This document shows positions 8,678-15,618 of a stretch of DNA of 38,987 bases, one piece after another. How positions within the stretch are numbered: the stretch's first letter is position 1; each line of letters starts with the position of its first letter. The position numbers and the translations under genes are program-made. Location: the NCBI RefSeq assembly GCF_028330985.1, contig NZ_JAQMUE010000059.1, positions 1 to 38,987 of the forward strand, written 5' to 3'. This DNA is from Roseofilum reptotaenium CS-1145. GTDB taxonomy: Bacteria > Cyanobacteriota > Cyanobacteriia > Cyanobacteriales > Desertifilaceae. The notes beneath the pieces are model-generated. The model did no database searches. It had not been told where the DNA came from and saw nothing but the letters and a program-made list of their open reading frames with translations.

Positions 8678-9214
8678 ATGAATCAAGCAACTGCATGGAT
8701 CGATCGCATTGCCAAAGCTTGTAACACTGAACCATCTGCGTCTTTAGGTGATGGTCATATTTCAGTGAAAACGGAACCTTGGGGATTGGGAGGCGGCAGC
8801 GCGATCGCTCAACTCTATCTTCCCCTGACTCGTCAACAATGCTGGCAAAAAGTCAGCAACTACTCCCAATGGGTCAATTATTTTCCTGACATTACCTACA
8901 GTCAAGTTTTGCCCAAAAGCCAGCACCTCTATCAGAAAGGAATCAAAGACTTTATTCTGCTTCGTGTGGAAGTAGAAATTTATCTCCAAGTCCGGGAAAC
9001 TTGCAACCAAGCTATAGAATTTGAACTCCTTAAAGGGTCTTTCTCGGAATTTCTAGCCTATCTTCATCTTCAAGATTACCAACAAGGAACTCTCTTAAGC
9101 TATGCAGTTCAAGCCACGCCCAATTTCCCTATTCCCGCGCCCTTCATTGAACAAGCTTTGAAGCTCGAATTACCAGCTAATATGCGACACATGCGCCAAG
9201 TCCTTTGTCCTTAG
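8678..9214 (+). CDS. SRPBCC / START-like lipid-binding-fold protein
   Basis: The 178-residue protein has the layout of the SRPBCC (polyketide cyclase/dehydrase-like) fold. Near residue 50 it has the typical LTRQQCWQKVSNYSQWVNYFPDI segment, followed by beta-rich sequence (KDFILLRVEVEIYLQV) and a C-terminal helix (PAPFIEQALKLELPANMRHM). There is no signal peptide or membrane segment. Many cyanobacteria have such proteins of unknown ligand. It starts 17 bases after def, so it may share its transcript. Confidence 0.7.
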   Translation: MNQATAWIDRIAKACNTEPSASLGDGHISVKTEPWGLGGGSAIAQLYLPLTRQQCWQKVSNYSQWVNYFPDITYSQVLPKSQHLYQKGIKDFILLRVEVEIYLQVRETCNQAIEFELLKGSFSEFLAYLHLQDYQQGTLLSYAVQATPNFPIPAPFIEQALKLELPANMRHMRQVLCP

Positions 9215-9273
9215 CCTTTTGCGCTTTGGGGGGGTAATGGGTATTGGTAACAAGTTAAGGCGATAAGCTAGGG

Positions 9274-9294
9274 GAGGCAAGAGGCAAGAGGCAA
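9274..9294. repeat. Three perfect GAGGCAA heptamers
   Basis: GAGGCAA is repeated three times without change in the spacer upstream of rpe. It belongs to the same class of heptameric repeats as those at 8058, 12601, 13958 and 36492. Confidence 0.7.
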
Positions 9295-9399
9295 AAACCA
9301 ATGCAAGAAAACCGGGTTTATTGACCAAATGCTAGGGTAATGCTAAAGATTTTGTTAAAATAATAGAAATTCAGAACACCTTGGAGAATACCAATCGTC

Positions 9400-10101
9400 A
9401 TGCCCCAAAGCCAAAAACCCATTGTTATTGCCCCTTCTATCTTGTCCGCCGATTTTAGCCGTCTGGGAGAAGAGATTAAAGCTGTGGATGAAGCCGGTGC
9501 AGACTGGATTCATGTGGATGTCATGGATGGCCGGTTTGTTCCCAACATTACCATTGGCCCGTTAATCGTGGATGCTATTCGTCCCGTGACTCAAAAACCT
9601 CTGGATGTTCACTTGATGATTGTGGAACCGGAAAAGTATGTTGAGGGCTTTGCGAAAGCAGGTGCGGATATTATTTCGGTTCATGCCGAACATAATGCTT
9701 CCCCCCACTTACACCGGACTCTAGGACAAATCAGAGAGTTGGGCAAGCAAGCAGGAGTTGTACTGAATCCTTCTACACCTTTAGAGTTGATTGAGTATGT
9801 TCTAGAATTATGCGATTTGATTCTCATCATGAGTGTTAACCCTGGGTTTGGGGGACAGAGCTTTATTCCCGCAGTAGTTCCCAAAATTCGCAAGTTACGC
9901 CAAATGTGCGATGAGCGTGGACTCGATCCTTGGATTGAAGTTGATGGTGGCTTGAAGGTTAATAATACTTGGCAAGTCTTGGAAGCGGGAGCCAATGCTA
10001 TTGTTGCTGGTTCTGCGGTATTTAAAGCTCCGGACTATGCTGAGGCAATTTCTGGAATTCGCAATAGTAAGCGTCCAGAACGGGAGCTAGTAACTGCTTA
10101 A
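9400..10101 (+). CDS. rpe: Ribulose-phosphate 3-epimerase
   Basis: Rpe interconverts ribulose-5-phosphate and xylulose-5-phosphate in the Calvin cycle and the pentose phosphate pathway. Family signatures are [31 protein letters not shown] (metal/catalytic Asp), [22 protein letters not shown], and EVDGG, the second catalytic Asp, before the C-terminal phosphate-binding loop. The length of 233 residues is normal. ATG at 9400 opens the characteristic sequence within a few residues. The upstream spacer has an AT-rich TTAAAATAAT near 9355-9364 that could be a -10 region. A strong terminator follows at 10135. Confidence 0.96.
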   Translation: MPQSQKPIVIAPSILSADFSRLGEEIKAVDEAGADWIHVDVMDGRFVPNITIGPLIVDAIRPVTQKPLDVHLMIVEPEKYVEGFAKAGADIISVHAEHNASPHLHRTLGQIRELGKQAGVVLNPSTPLELIEYVLELCDLILIMSVNPGFGGQSFIPAVVPKIRKLRQMCDERGLDPWIEVDGGLKVNNTWQVLEAGANAIVAGSAVFKAPDYAEAISGIRNSKRPERELVTA

Positions 10102-10134
10102 AAGTTATGGGGTGAAAGATTTTTGCTCCTACAT

Positions 10135-10172
10135 AGCAAAACCCAACCCATCTGTTGGGTTTTGCTTTTTTT
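10135..10172 (+). terminator. Rho-independent terminator after rpe
   Basis: AGCAAAACCCAAC and GTTGGGTTTTGCT form a perfect 13-bp stem with a CCATCT loop, followed at once by a run of T. It starts 33 bases after the rpe stop codon. Confidence 0.9.
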
Positions 10173-10211
10173 AACCCAACCTACAGGAAAATTAGGCGAT
10201 CGCATAGCCAG

Positions 10212-10435
10212 TAAGCACTCTTCGTGCTTACTACAAACAAAGCCCTATTTTAGATGAAACAATCCAGTAGTAGACTGTTTCATCTAATTTGATGCATTAG
10301 ATTTCATTCGTAGTGAGGGCTTTAGCCCTCTCCAGCTAGGCTTTTAAGCACTCTTCGTGCTTACTACAAACAAAGCCCTATTTTAGGTGAAACAATCCAG
10401 TAGACTGTTTCATCTAATGTGATTCATTAGATTTC
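10212..10435. repeat. Two direct copies of a modular palindromic repeat of about 90 bp
   Basis: A unit running from TAAGCACTCTTCGTGCTTA to GCATTAGATTTC occurs at 10212-10305 and again at 10345-10435 with few changes, including a 3-base TAG indel. Each contains inner palindromes: TAAGCAC...GTGCTTA and TTAGATGAAACA...TGTTTCATCTAA. Between them is a GAGGGCT/AGCCCTC hairpin. A further related hairpin (TAGGGCTAAAGCCCTA) lies near 10470-10486. The whole gap from 10173 to 10549 contains only such repeats and no gene. Confidence 0.75.
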
Positions 10436-10549
10436 CTCCGTTGTTGCGCTAAAGCGCTCCGAACATTTTAGGGCTAAAGCCCTACAACGAATTGCAGCTA
10501 ATGCACTATTTTAGCTGAAACAGTCCACTCCTTTTTTATGTCATTATTT

Positions 10550-11482
10550 TTAACTCTTCAAGATTTGATCATCTAGGGAAAAATCTACCTCTAGTTTATC
10601 TTTCCCTTGAGCTAGATAATCGGTTTCAAAGGAATCTTTTAGTCCAGACACAAGGTCATATTTCGGTTGCCAATTGAGTTCGTTTTTGGCTTTGTGAATA
10701 TCGGCGAAGAAATGCTGAACACGCATGGGGAAGGCTTTGCGTTTGCCAAAATCAAATTGTTTGGGGTCATAATGGAGAATCTGGATATCTTCCGGGGATT
10801 TTCCGGCGGCGATCGCGCAAGCTTGAGCTAATCCATCAAACGTAACATAGCGTTCCCCAGAAATATTGTAAACTTGACCGATCGCTTGGGAATTGCCCAA
10901 AACTGCCCTCATCGCTTGGACTAAATCCTCACAATGTCCCAATTGGGTAATGGCGTTACCTGTACCCGGTATGGGAAGGGGGCGATCGCGCACAATACGG
11001 TCAAAAAACCATGCTTCTAAAGGATTATAATTGAACGGGCCGTAAATATACGTGGGGCGAATTGAGGTAAACGGCAGTTGCTTTTCACTGAGATATTTTT
11101 CTGTTTCAAACTTTCCTTTATGGCGGCTTTTGGGGTCTACTGGATCGCCTTCAATGTGGGGCATTTGCTCGGATTTCAAGTAAACTCCCGCAGAACTCAT
11201 ATAAACAAAATGTTTCACCTTACCCGCGAATAAATCCGCTAGGGGTTGAGTATCGCTGAGTTCCCGACCATTGTTATCGAAAATAGCATCAAATGCTTCA
11301 CCTGCAAGCTTATCTTGGATTTGGTTGGCATCCGTACGATCGCCATGAATTTCCCTCACCCCTTCCACTGGTGCGGGTTTATTGCCTCGATTAAATAAGA
11401 CCACTTCATGACCTTGTGCCACTAACAATTTGGTTAAATACACGCCAATAAACCGCGTGCCACCCATTACCAAAACTCGCAT
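10550..11482 (-). CDS. NAD(P)-dependent epimerase/dehydratase, CSP41-like
   Basis: The 310-residue extended short-chain dehydrogenase starts with the Rossmann motif VMGGTRFIGVYLTKLL. It has an acidic NADP/NAD region, SSAGVYL (the serine position of the catalytic site) and a variant YxxxK site: the usual tyrosine is not in a clear YxxxK context. These features, with RPTYIYGP and ITQLGHCEDLV, resemble cyanobacterial homologues of the chloroplast stem-loop-binding protein CSP41, which bind or cleave RNA in plastids rather than act on sugars. RNA binding here is an inference from resemblance. Start ATG at 11482 has TAAAAACAAGGAAACG just upstream (AAGGAAA ribosome-binding site). Inverted copies of one repeat family flank it. 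Confidence 0.8.
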   Translation of the reverse strand: MRVLVMGGTRFIGVYLTKLLVAQGHEVVLFNRGNKPAPVEGVREIHGDRTDANQIQDKLAGEAFDAIFDNNGRELSDTQPLADLFAGKVKHFVYMSSAGVYLKSEQMPHIEGDPVDPKSRHKGKFETEKYLSEKQLPFTSIRPTYIYGPFNYNPLEAWFFDRIVRDRPLPIPGTGNAITQLGHCEDLVQAMRAVLGNSQAIGQVYNISGERYVTFDGLAQACAIAAGKSPEDIQILHYDPKQFDFGKRKAFPMRVQHFFADIHKAKNELNWQPKYDLVSGLKDSFETDYLAQGKDKLEVDFSLDDQILKS

Positions 11483-11561
11483 AGCGTTTCCTTGTTTTTA
11501 CAGATAGTTTTTCCAGAGTCTAAGCTCTAGTTTATCATCCCAGTAGTGCCGTGACTGCTCT

Positions 11562-11679
11562 AATTTAGTGCTTTGTTTGTAGTAAGCACTAAAGTGCTTA
11601 AAAGCCTAGCTGGAGAGGGTTAAAACCCTCACTACAAACAAAATCTAATGCACCAAATTAGATGAAACAGTCCAGTAGC
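11562..11679. repeat. Inverted copy of the 10.2-kb repeat family
   Basis: This stretch is the reverse complement, with scattered changes, of about 10270-10390: the GATGAAACAGTCCAGTAG, GAGGGTTAAAACCCTC and AGTAAGCACT...AGTGCTTA modules all recur in opposite order. Together with the copies at 10212-10435 it brackets the CSP41-like gene. Confidence 0.7.
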
Positions 11680-11726
11680 TATTGCCTTCCCCCCTTGAGG
11701 GGACATAGGGGGGGTTTGCGTCTTAC

Positions 11727-12593
11727 CTATACCATCCATTGCAAACACTTCTGAAGTTCAGCTTGCATGACCTCGACAGGAGCGTGATAGCGACGACCAT
11801 GGCCGGGTAAAATCCACTCAAAGCGGTAAGCGGTTAATTTTTTCATGGATTGGAGTAATTCATCCCAGGAATACCAACAATGGCGACGGAAGGCAATCAA
11901 TTGTTGTAAAGAATCTGACCAAGCTAGATGATCGCCGGTAAACAGAAACTGATTTTGGTACAGAAGAACCGTGTGACCTTTGGTGTGACCGGGAACCGGG
12001 ATAATCAGGAGATCGGGAGCGAGTTCGATCGCCTCTGTCCCCGTTAAGCGTTGTTCAATTCCTTGGGTATCATCAGCGATCTCATCCTCGTGCAACAGCC
12101 GATCGCAGCCAAAGTGATCGTGGAATTTCTGATGATCTGCCACATCATCCCGATGGGTTAAATACAGCCAGCGTATTCCTCCCATGGCTTCGATCCGTTT
12201 CACCAGGGGAGGGGTAAACCGGGGAGAGTCCACCAGAATATTCCCTTCTGGATGCTCGATGAAATAACTCGCTGCACCGAATGAGGATGCAGAATGATAG
12301 CCACAATGATACACATTATCGGCGATGAGCAAGGGAAAAGTATCTTGAGCCGTTTTGATATCTTGCGGTTTCTCTACTGTCCCAATAGAAGCCGTGGGAC
12401 AAGCGAGCAGAGCTTGTAAGGCTTGTTGGCGATCGCCAGAATTTTCCGGTTGATGGTAAACTGCCGATTGTCCATTATCGTGGTGGAAAACCTGCGGAGC
12501 CATCCAACGACAGGTATCACAGTCAATGCAAGTGCGATCGACAAAGAAATCTCCAGCTACATTTTCTGATCGTCGTTTGGTTGCGGTTGCCAT
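11727..12593 (-). CDS. Ferredoxin-like domain fused to metallo-beta-lactamase-fold hydrolase
   Basis: The 288-residue protein begins with a ferredoxin-type segment, FVDRTCIDCDTCRWMAPQ (residues about 17-34), with a further Cys in LLACPTASIG (about 64). This matches a [4Fe-4S] ferredoxin-like C-x2-C-x2-C plus CP arrangement. The rest is an MBL-fold hydrolase with THRDDVADHQKFH (dimetal site), IPVPGHTKGH, FLFTGDHLAW and ILPGHGRRYH. Such fusions occur in cyanobacteria and plants; the substrate is not known. An electron-transfer role for the cluster combined with the metal site is an inference. The start ATG (MATATKRR) lies just after a heptameric repeat that occupies the upstream spacer. Confidence 0.85.
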   Translation of the reverse strand: MATATKRRSENVAGDFFVDRTCIDCDTCRWMAPQVFHHDNGQSAVYHQPENSGDRQQALQALLACPTASIGTVEKPQDIKTAQDTFPLLIADNVYHCGYHSASSFGAASYFIEHPEGNILVDSPRFTPPLVKRIEAMGGIRWLYLTHRDDVADHQKFHDHFGCDRLLHEDEIADDTQGIEQRLTGTEAIELAPDLLIIPVPGHTKGHTVLLYQNQFLFTGDHLAWSDSLQQLIAFRRHCWYSWDELLQSMKKLTAYRFEWILPGHGRRYHAPVEVMQAELQKCLQWMV

Positions 12594-12600
12594 AACATTT

Positions 12601-12628
12601 ATAGGGAATAGGGAATAGGGACTAGGGA
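12601..12628. repeat. Heptameric tandem repeat (ATAGGGA x3 plus a variant)
   Basis: Three perfect ATAGGGA units followed by CTAGGGA lie immediately upstream of the ferredoxin-MBL gene. The remaining 12629-12913 spacer has no convincing gene and should hold the thiG promoter. Confidence 0.65.
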
Positions 12629-12913
12629 ATAGAATCGCCCCTGGCTATAACTTTAATCTCGAACAAGCTATCCATGCCGTTTTCCAATACTTGTAAACAC
12701 TATAATACCCAGCGCTATAAGCTTCTCTGTGGTTTTTGCCAGCTATCTCTATTCTGGCGAAAAATCAGGTTTTCGACCGGCTTCCGATCAACTCTACAAA
12801 AAAGGTGGATAATAGTTCTTTGAAGAGTCGATCATCGTCTAGTCGTTCGCTCAACATTCAAACTTATCCCCCTCAATAACGGGAGAACAAACGTTAAGCT
12901 AGACCATTGTCCA

Positions 12914-13774
12914 ATGTCATACCCAACTATGCAAACCCTCGATCGCAGTATTCCTCAACAACAACCTGATGCTGATATCCCAGGTGATTCTCCCTTAGAA
13001 ATCGCCGGTAAAACCTTTAACTCGCGCCTGATGACGGGTACAGGTAAATATCGCTCCTTTACCGAAATGCAACAGAGCATTGTTTCCAGCGGTTGCCAGA
13101 TTGTCACGGTAGCGGTGCGTCGCGTACAAACGAAAGCACCCGGCCATGAAGGATTAGCCGAAGCCATTGATTGGCAAAAGATTTGGATGTTACCCAATAC
13201 TGCCGGATGTCAAACCGCAGAAGATGCCGTGCGGGTGGCTCGACTGGGGCGCGAAATGGCAAAATTACTGGGTCAGGAAGATAATAATTTTATCAAGTTA
13301 GAAGTGATTCCCGATCCCAAATATTTGCTTCCCGATCCCATCGGCACTTTAGAAGCGGCCGAGCAATTGGTCAAAGAAGGATTCGCGGTTTTACCCTATA
13401 TCAATGCCGATCCCTTGCTGGCCAAGCGTCTCGAAGAAGTCGGTTGTGTCACCGTGATGCCTTTGGGGTCTCCGATTGGTTCCGGACAAGGAATTAAAAA
13501 TGGGGCTAATATTGGCATTATTATCGAGAATTCTAAGATACCCGTTGTTGTCGATGCGGGTATTGGTACGCCTTCAGAAGCAGCAACAGCAATGGAAATG
13601 GGAGCAGATGCTTTATTGATTAACACGGCGATCGCCCAATCCCAAAATCCTGCCGCCATGGCCAGTGCTTTCCGCTTGGCTACTGAAGCTGGACGCATCG
13701 CTGCCGTTTCGGGTAGAATTCCCGTCAAAGCCTATGCCAGTGCCAGCTCTCCCCTAACCGGTACAATCAATTAA
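12914..13774 (+). CDS. thiG: Thiazole synthase ThiG
   Basis: ThiG condenses deoxyxylulose-5-phosphate, dehydroglycine and the ThiS thiocarboxylate to form the thiazole phosphate of thiamine. The 286-residue sequence carries family signatures: [20 protein letters not shown], the Schiff-base lysine in [43 protein letters not shown] and [11 protein letters not shown]. The first 25 residues are not conserved. ATG 12929 (MQTLDRS) is an alternative start 15 bases downstream. No thiS or thiO is adjacent and no TPP riboswitch is obvious in the 320-base upstream spacer. Confidence 0.95.
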   Translation: MSYPTMQTLDRSIPQQQPDADIPGDSPLEIAGKTFNSRLMTGTGKYRSFTEMQQSIVSSGCQIVTVAVRRVQTKAPGHEGLAEAIDWQKIWMLPNTAGCQTAEDAVRVARLGREMAKLLGQEDNNFIKLEVIPDPKYLLPDPIGTLEAAEQLVKEGFAVLPYINADPLLAKRLEEVGCVTVMPLGSPIGSGQGIKNGANIGIIIENSKIPVVVDAGIGTPSEAATAMEMGADALLINTAIAQSQNPAAMASAFRLATEAGRIAAVSGRIPVKAYASASSPLTGTIN

Positions 13775-13796
13775 ACCGGAATTGTCCTCACTGCAT

Positions 13797-13817
13797 CCCC
13801 TGGCTTGACTCCAGGGG
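13797..13817 (+). terminator. Hairpin after thiG, possible terminator
   Basis: CCCCTGG and CCAGGGG form a perfect 7-bp stem around CTTGACT, 23 bases after the thiG stop. There is no T-run directly after it, so termination is uncertain. Confidence 0.35.
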
Positions 13818-13956
13818 CTTGAGTTACTCGTTAAAAAGTCTTAAAAATTTAAAAATGGGAACTATGGTGTGAAAAACGGTTGACCCATTTACTCATTACT
13901 CTTCTGCCGCGCGAAGCGATATGTTCTCGCAGAGAAAGGGGGAGTTAGGAGATCTT

Positions 13957-14385
13957 CTATTGGCTATTGCCTATTCCTTTCCTATTCCCCTGACCTTCAA
14001 CCACCCAGCTCCAGAGGGGATGACTTTTTCCCTGTTGATGAATGCGATAGACTTTACGCTCTAGGCCTTTGCGATAAGGGAGCGGAAAGCCTACGAGAAT
14101 ATTGCGACTTTGCCAGACTAAAACAGCAGTCGTTAAACCGATACTGCTGGAAAAGCCGATCGCCGCTAGGGGGTGGAAATAGAAACTATAGTACAATCCA
14201 GACCAGGTAAAATGCTCAAACAGGAGTGATAGGGGCGATCGCATTATCCACAGACTCGGAAGTCCCAAAACCAGCCACCATAACATCACTACCAACCAGC
14301 GTCCCCCAACCAGCAATTGATGATAACGCATCACTTGCGCCTGAAACTGGGGATCGAGATCAATCTGGGAATCAGGGGAAACCAA
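13957..14385 (-). CDS. Small membrane protein of unknown function
   Basis: I do not recognise a characterised family. The 142-residue product has two hydrophobic segments that look membrane-spanning: WLVVMLWWLVLGLPSLWI (about 29-46) and a longer region from YYSFYFHPLAAIGF to TTAVLVW (about 65-90). A basic tail follows. The start is TTG at 14385 because no in-frame ATG lies nearby upstream. The last ten or so residues (GQGNRKGIGNSQ) are encoded by a heptameric TATTGCC-type repeat at 13958-13990, so the C-terminus may have been recently rewritten by the repeat. Confidence 0.55.
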   Translation of the reverse strand: MVSPDSQIDLDPQFQAQVMRYHQLLVGGRWLVVMLWWLVLGLPSLWIMRSPLSLLFEHFTWSGLYYSFYFHPLAAIGFSSSIGLTTAVLVWQSRNILVGFPLPYRKGLERKVYRIHQQGKSHPLWSWVVEGQGNRKGIGNSQ

Positions 14386-14583
14386 GTTAATTCCAAATGA
14401 GAAATTACGTCTGATTTAGATTATACATCGCTTCGCACGATAATGGCTAATGGGTAATCCGTAAGGAGTAATAGTCTCGGCTGTTTTGCTTCCGATCAAG
14501 TTTAAACTTAGGAAAAAAGGAGGAAAACCCTCTCCAATTCTGAGGTTTAGCGATCGCAAAAAATAGAATGAAACAGCTCTGCT

Positions 14584-14622
14584 GCTTAAAAAAGGGGGCA
14601 ATAAAAGTCCCCCTTTTTAAGC
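14584..14622. repeat. Long hairpin (GCTTAAAAA...TTTTTAAGC with G5/C5 arms)
   Basis: GCTTAAAAAAGGGGG and CCCCCTTTTTAAGC pair around a CAATAAAAGT loop, with one base unpaired. The same ATAAAAGTCCCCCTTTTTAAG wording recurs inside the MITE at 15359, so this may be a remnant of that family. It lies between two divergent genes, so a terminator role is not expected. Confidence 0.5.
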
Positions 14623-14660
14623 TAATCTTGTAGGGGTTTCATTGAACTACGATCCGGCAT

Positions 14661-14688
14661 GTAGGGGCGAACGGCCGTTCGCCCCTAC
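14661..14688. repeat. 28-bp perfect palindrome, GTAGGGGCGAACGG family
   Basis: GTAGGGGCGAACGG is followed directly by its exact reverse complement, giving a loopless 28-bp palindrome. A second copy begins at 38964 and is cut by the window end; a related copy lies within coding sequence at 5828. The rest of the 14386-14788 spacer shows no gene. Confidence 0.8.
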
Positions 14689-14788
14689 AGATTTTGTAAA
14701 TAGTAGTAGCAAGAATCCTCAGTAGCATTAACTCACGGCTGTAGGTAGACTAGAAGTAACAAGAGAGGGTTAATATGGGAGGCTTGCT

Positions 14789-15244
14789 TTGAGCATCAAT
14801 CAATCAACCGCGATCGCCACTGCTGAAGAAGCGCGGATAGCAAGAGAGGCCAGCAAAACCTTTGCTGCTCTGATTCCCAATCAAAAGCCACTACAACTCA
14901 CAGTAACCAGTGATGACGACATTGAGAGAGAACTGACCCTTCCTCCAACGGCAGTTCGACTGCTTTTCGATATTCTCGAACAGATGGCCCTTGGTAAAGC
15001 CGTAACCATTATCCCGGTCAATGCTGAGTTAACTATCGAGCAAGCTGCTGACCTACTCAATATCTCCCGTTCATTTCTCGCAGATCTCGTAGACAAAAAT
15101 GAAATTCACCACCGCAAATTGGGTAGGCATAGACGAATTTTATTTGAGGAACTGATGAACTATAAAAAGAAGGTTGAAGAGTCTCAAAAAGCAGCTCTCG
15201 AAGAACTTACTGCTCAAGCAGAAGAGTTAGACTTAGGGTATTGA
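14789..15244 (+). CDS. Excisionase-type HTH antitoxin (partner of a PIN toxin)
   Basis: The 151-residue protein has an N-terminal helical region (residues 1-75) and a MerR/excisionase-type helix-turn-helix at about 81-110 (LTIEQAADLLNISRSFLAD). A conserved HHRKLGRHRRI follows, then a charged C-terminal helix (KKKVEESQKAALEELTAQ) likely to contact the toxin. The start is TTG 14789, chosen because GGGAGG lies eight bases upstream. The stop codon is followed within two bases by the start of a PIN-domain gene, the usual order for this antitoxin-toxin type. That toxin is broken here (15247-15536), so the antitoxin appears orphaned. Confidence 0.82.
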   Translation: MSINQSTAIATAEEARIAREASKTFAALIPNQKPLQLTVTSDDDIERELTLPPTAVRLLFDILEQMALGKAVTIIPVNAELTIEQAADLLNISRSFLADLVDKNEIHHRKLGRHRRILFEELMNYKKKVEESQKAALEELTAQAEELDLGY

Positions 15245-15246
15245 CC

Positions 15247-15536
15247 TTGGCAAATTTTACCGCCCTCTACGATGCTTGTGTCCTCTACCCAGCACCGCTT
15301 AGAGACCTCCTGGTTAGCTTGGCTGGAACGGGTCTGTTTCGCGCTCGCTGGAGTCATATCAACAGCGCGAAGCGCTGTTATGAAGTACAGTAGATAAAAG
15401 TCCCCCTTTTTAAGGGGGATTTAGGGGGATCAACAATGTACCGCATAACAGAGCAAACTGCTGTATGATTCATCAAGAATGGATAGAAAATCTGCTTAAG
15501 AATCGACCAGACTTGAAACCGGCTGCTAATCAGTAA
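15247..15536 (+). pseudogene. PIN-domain (VapC-like) toxin, disrupted by a MITE and truncated
   Basis: From TTG 15247 the frame reads MANFTALYDACVLYPAPLRD and then LLVSLAGTGLFRARWSH. This is the N-terminus of a PIN RNase toxin, with the first acidic residue of the active site in YDACVLYP. At 15357-15358 the MITE interrupts it, and the fused frame ends at TAG 15391-15393. After the element, ATG ATT CAT CAA GAA TGG continues the same protein (IHQEWIENLLKNRPDLKP) from 15465 until TAA 15534-15536. Removing the element and one TA copy restores CAT ATG ATT CAT in frame. Beyond about 60 residues the remaining PIN domain, with its other acidic residues, is missing, so the gene is doubly inactivated. 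Confidence 0.85.
15359..15463. mobile_element. MITE, copy 2 (105 bp), inserted in the PIN toxin gene
   Basis: The element is flanked by TA (15357-15358 and 15464-15465). Its ends are imperfect inverted repeats: inner parts TGTTATGAAGTACA at left and the complement of TGTACCGCATAACA at right, with CAACAG/CTGCTG tips. The centre is a hairpin, AAGTCCCCCTTTTTAAGGGGGATTT. Copy 1 at 7894 shares the tips, the GTACA boundary and the CCCCCT core. It is too short to encode a transposase, so it would depend on one elsewhere. Confidence 0.75.
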
Positions 15537-15618
15537 GGGATAATCGTCAACGATAACTCATTCTTTACATTGGGCTGATCTTTCTACCTTACTTGCCAGA
15601 GTTCTCCTTCGTTTTCTC

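Noticed and set aside
10212-10435. CRISPR-like array
   Set aside because: There are only two units of about 90 bp with inner palindromes and no short regular spacers, and no cas genes are nearby.
12664-12830. 49-residue plus-strand frame with two CxxC-like pairs upstream of thiG
   Set aside because: There is no ribosome-binding site and no recognisable family; it is likely chance in a promoter spacer.
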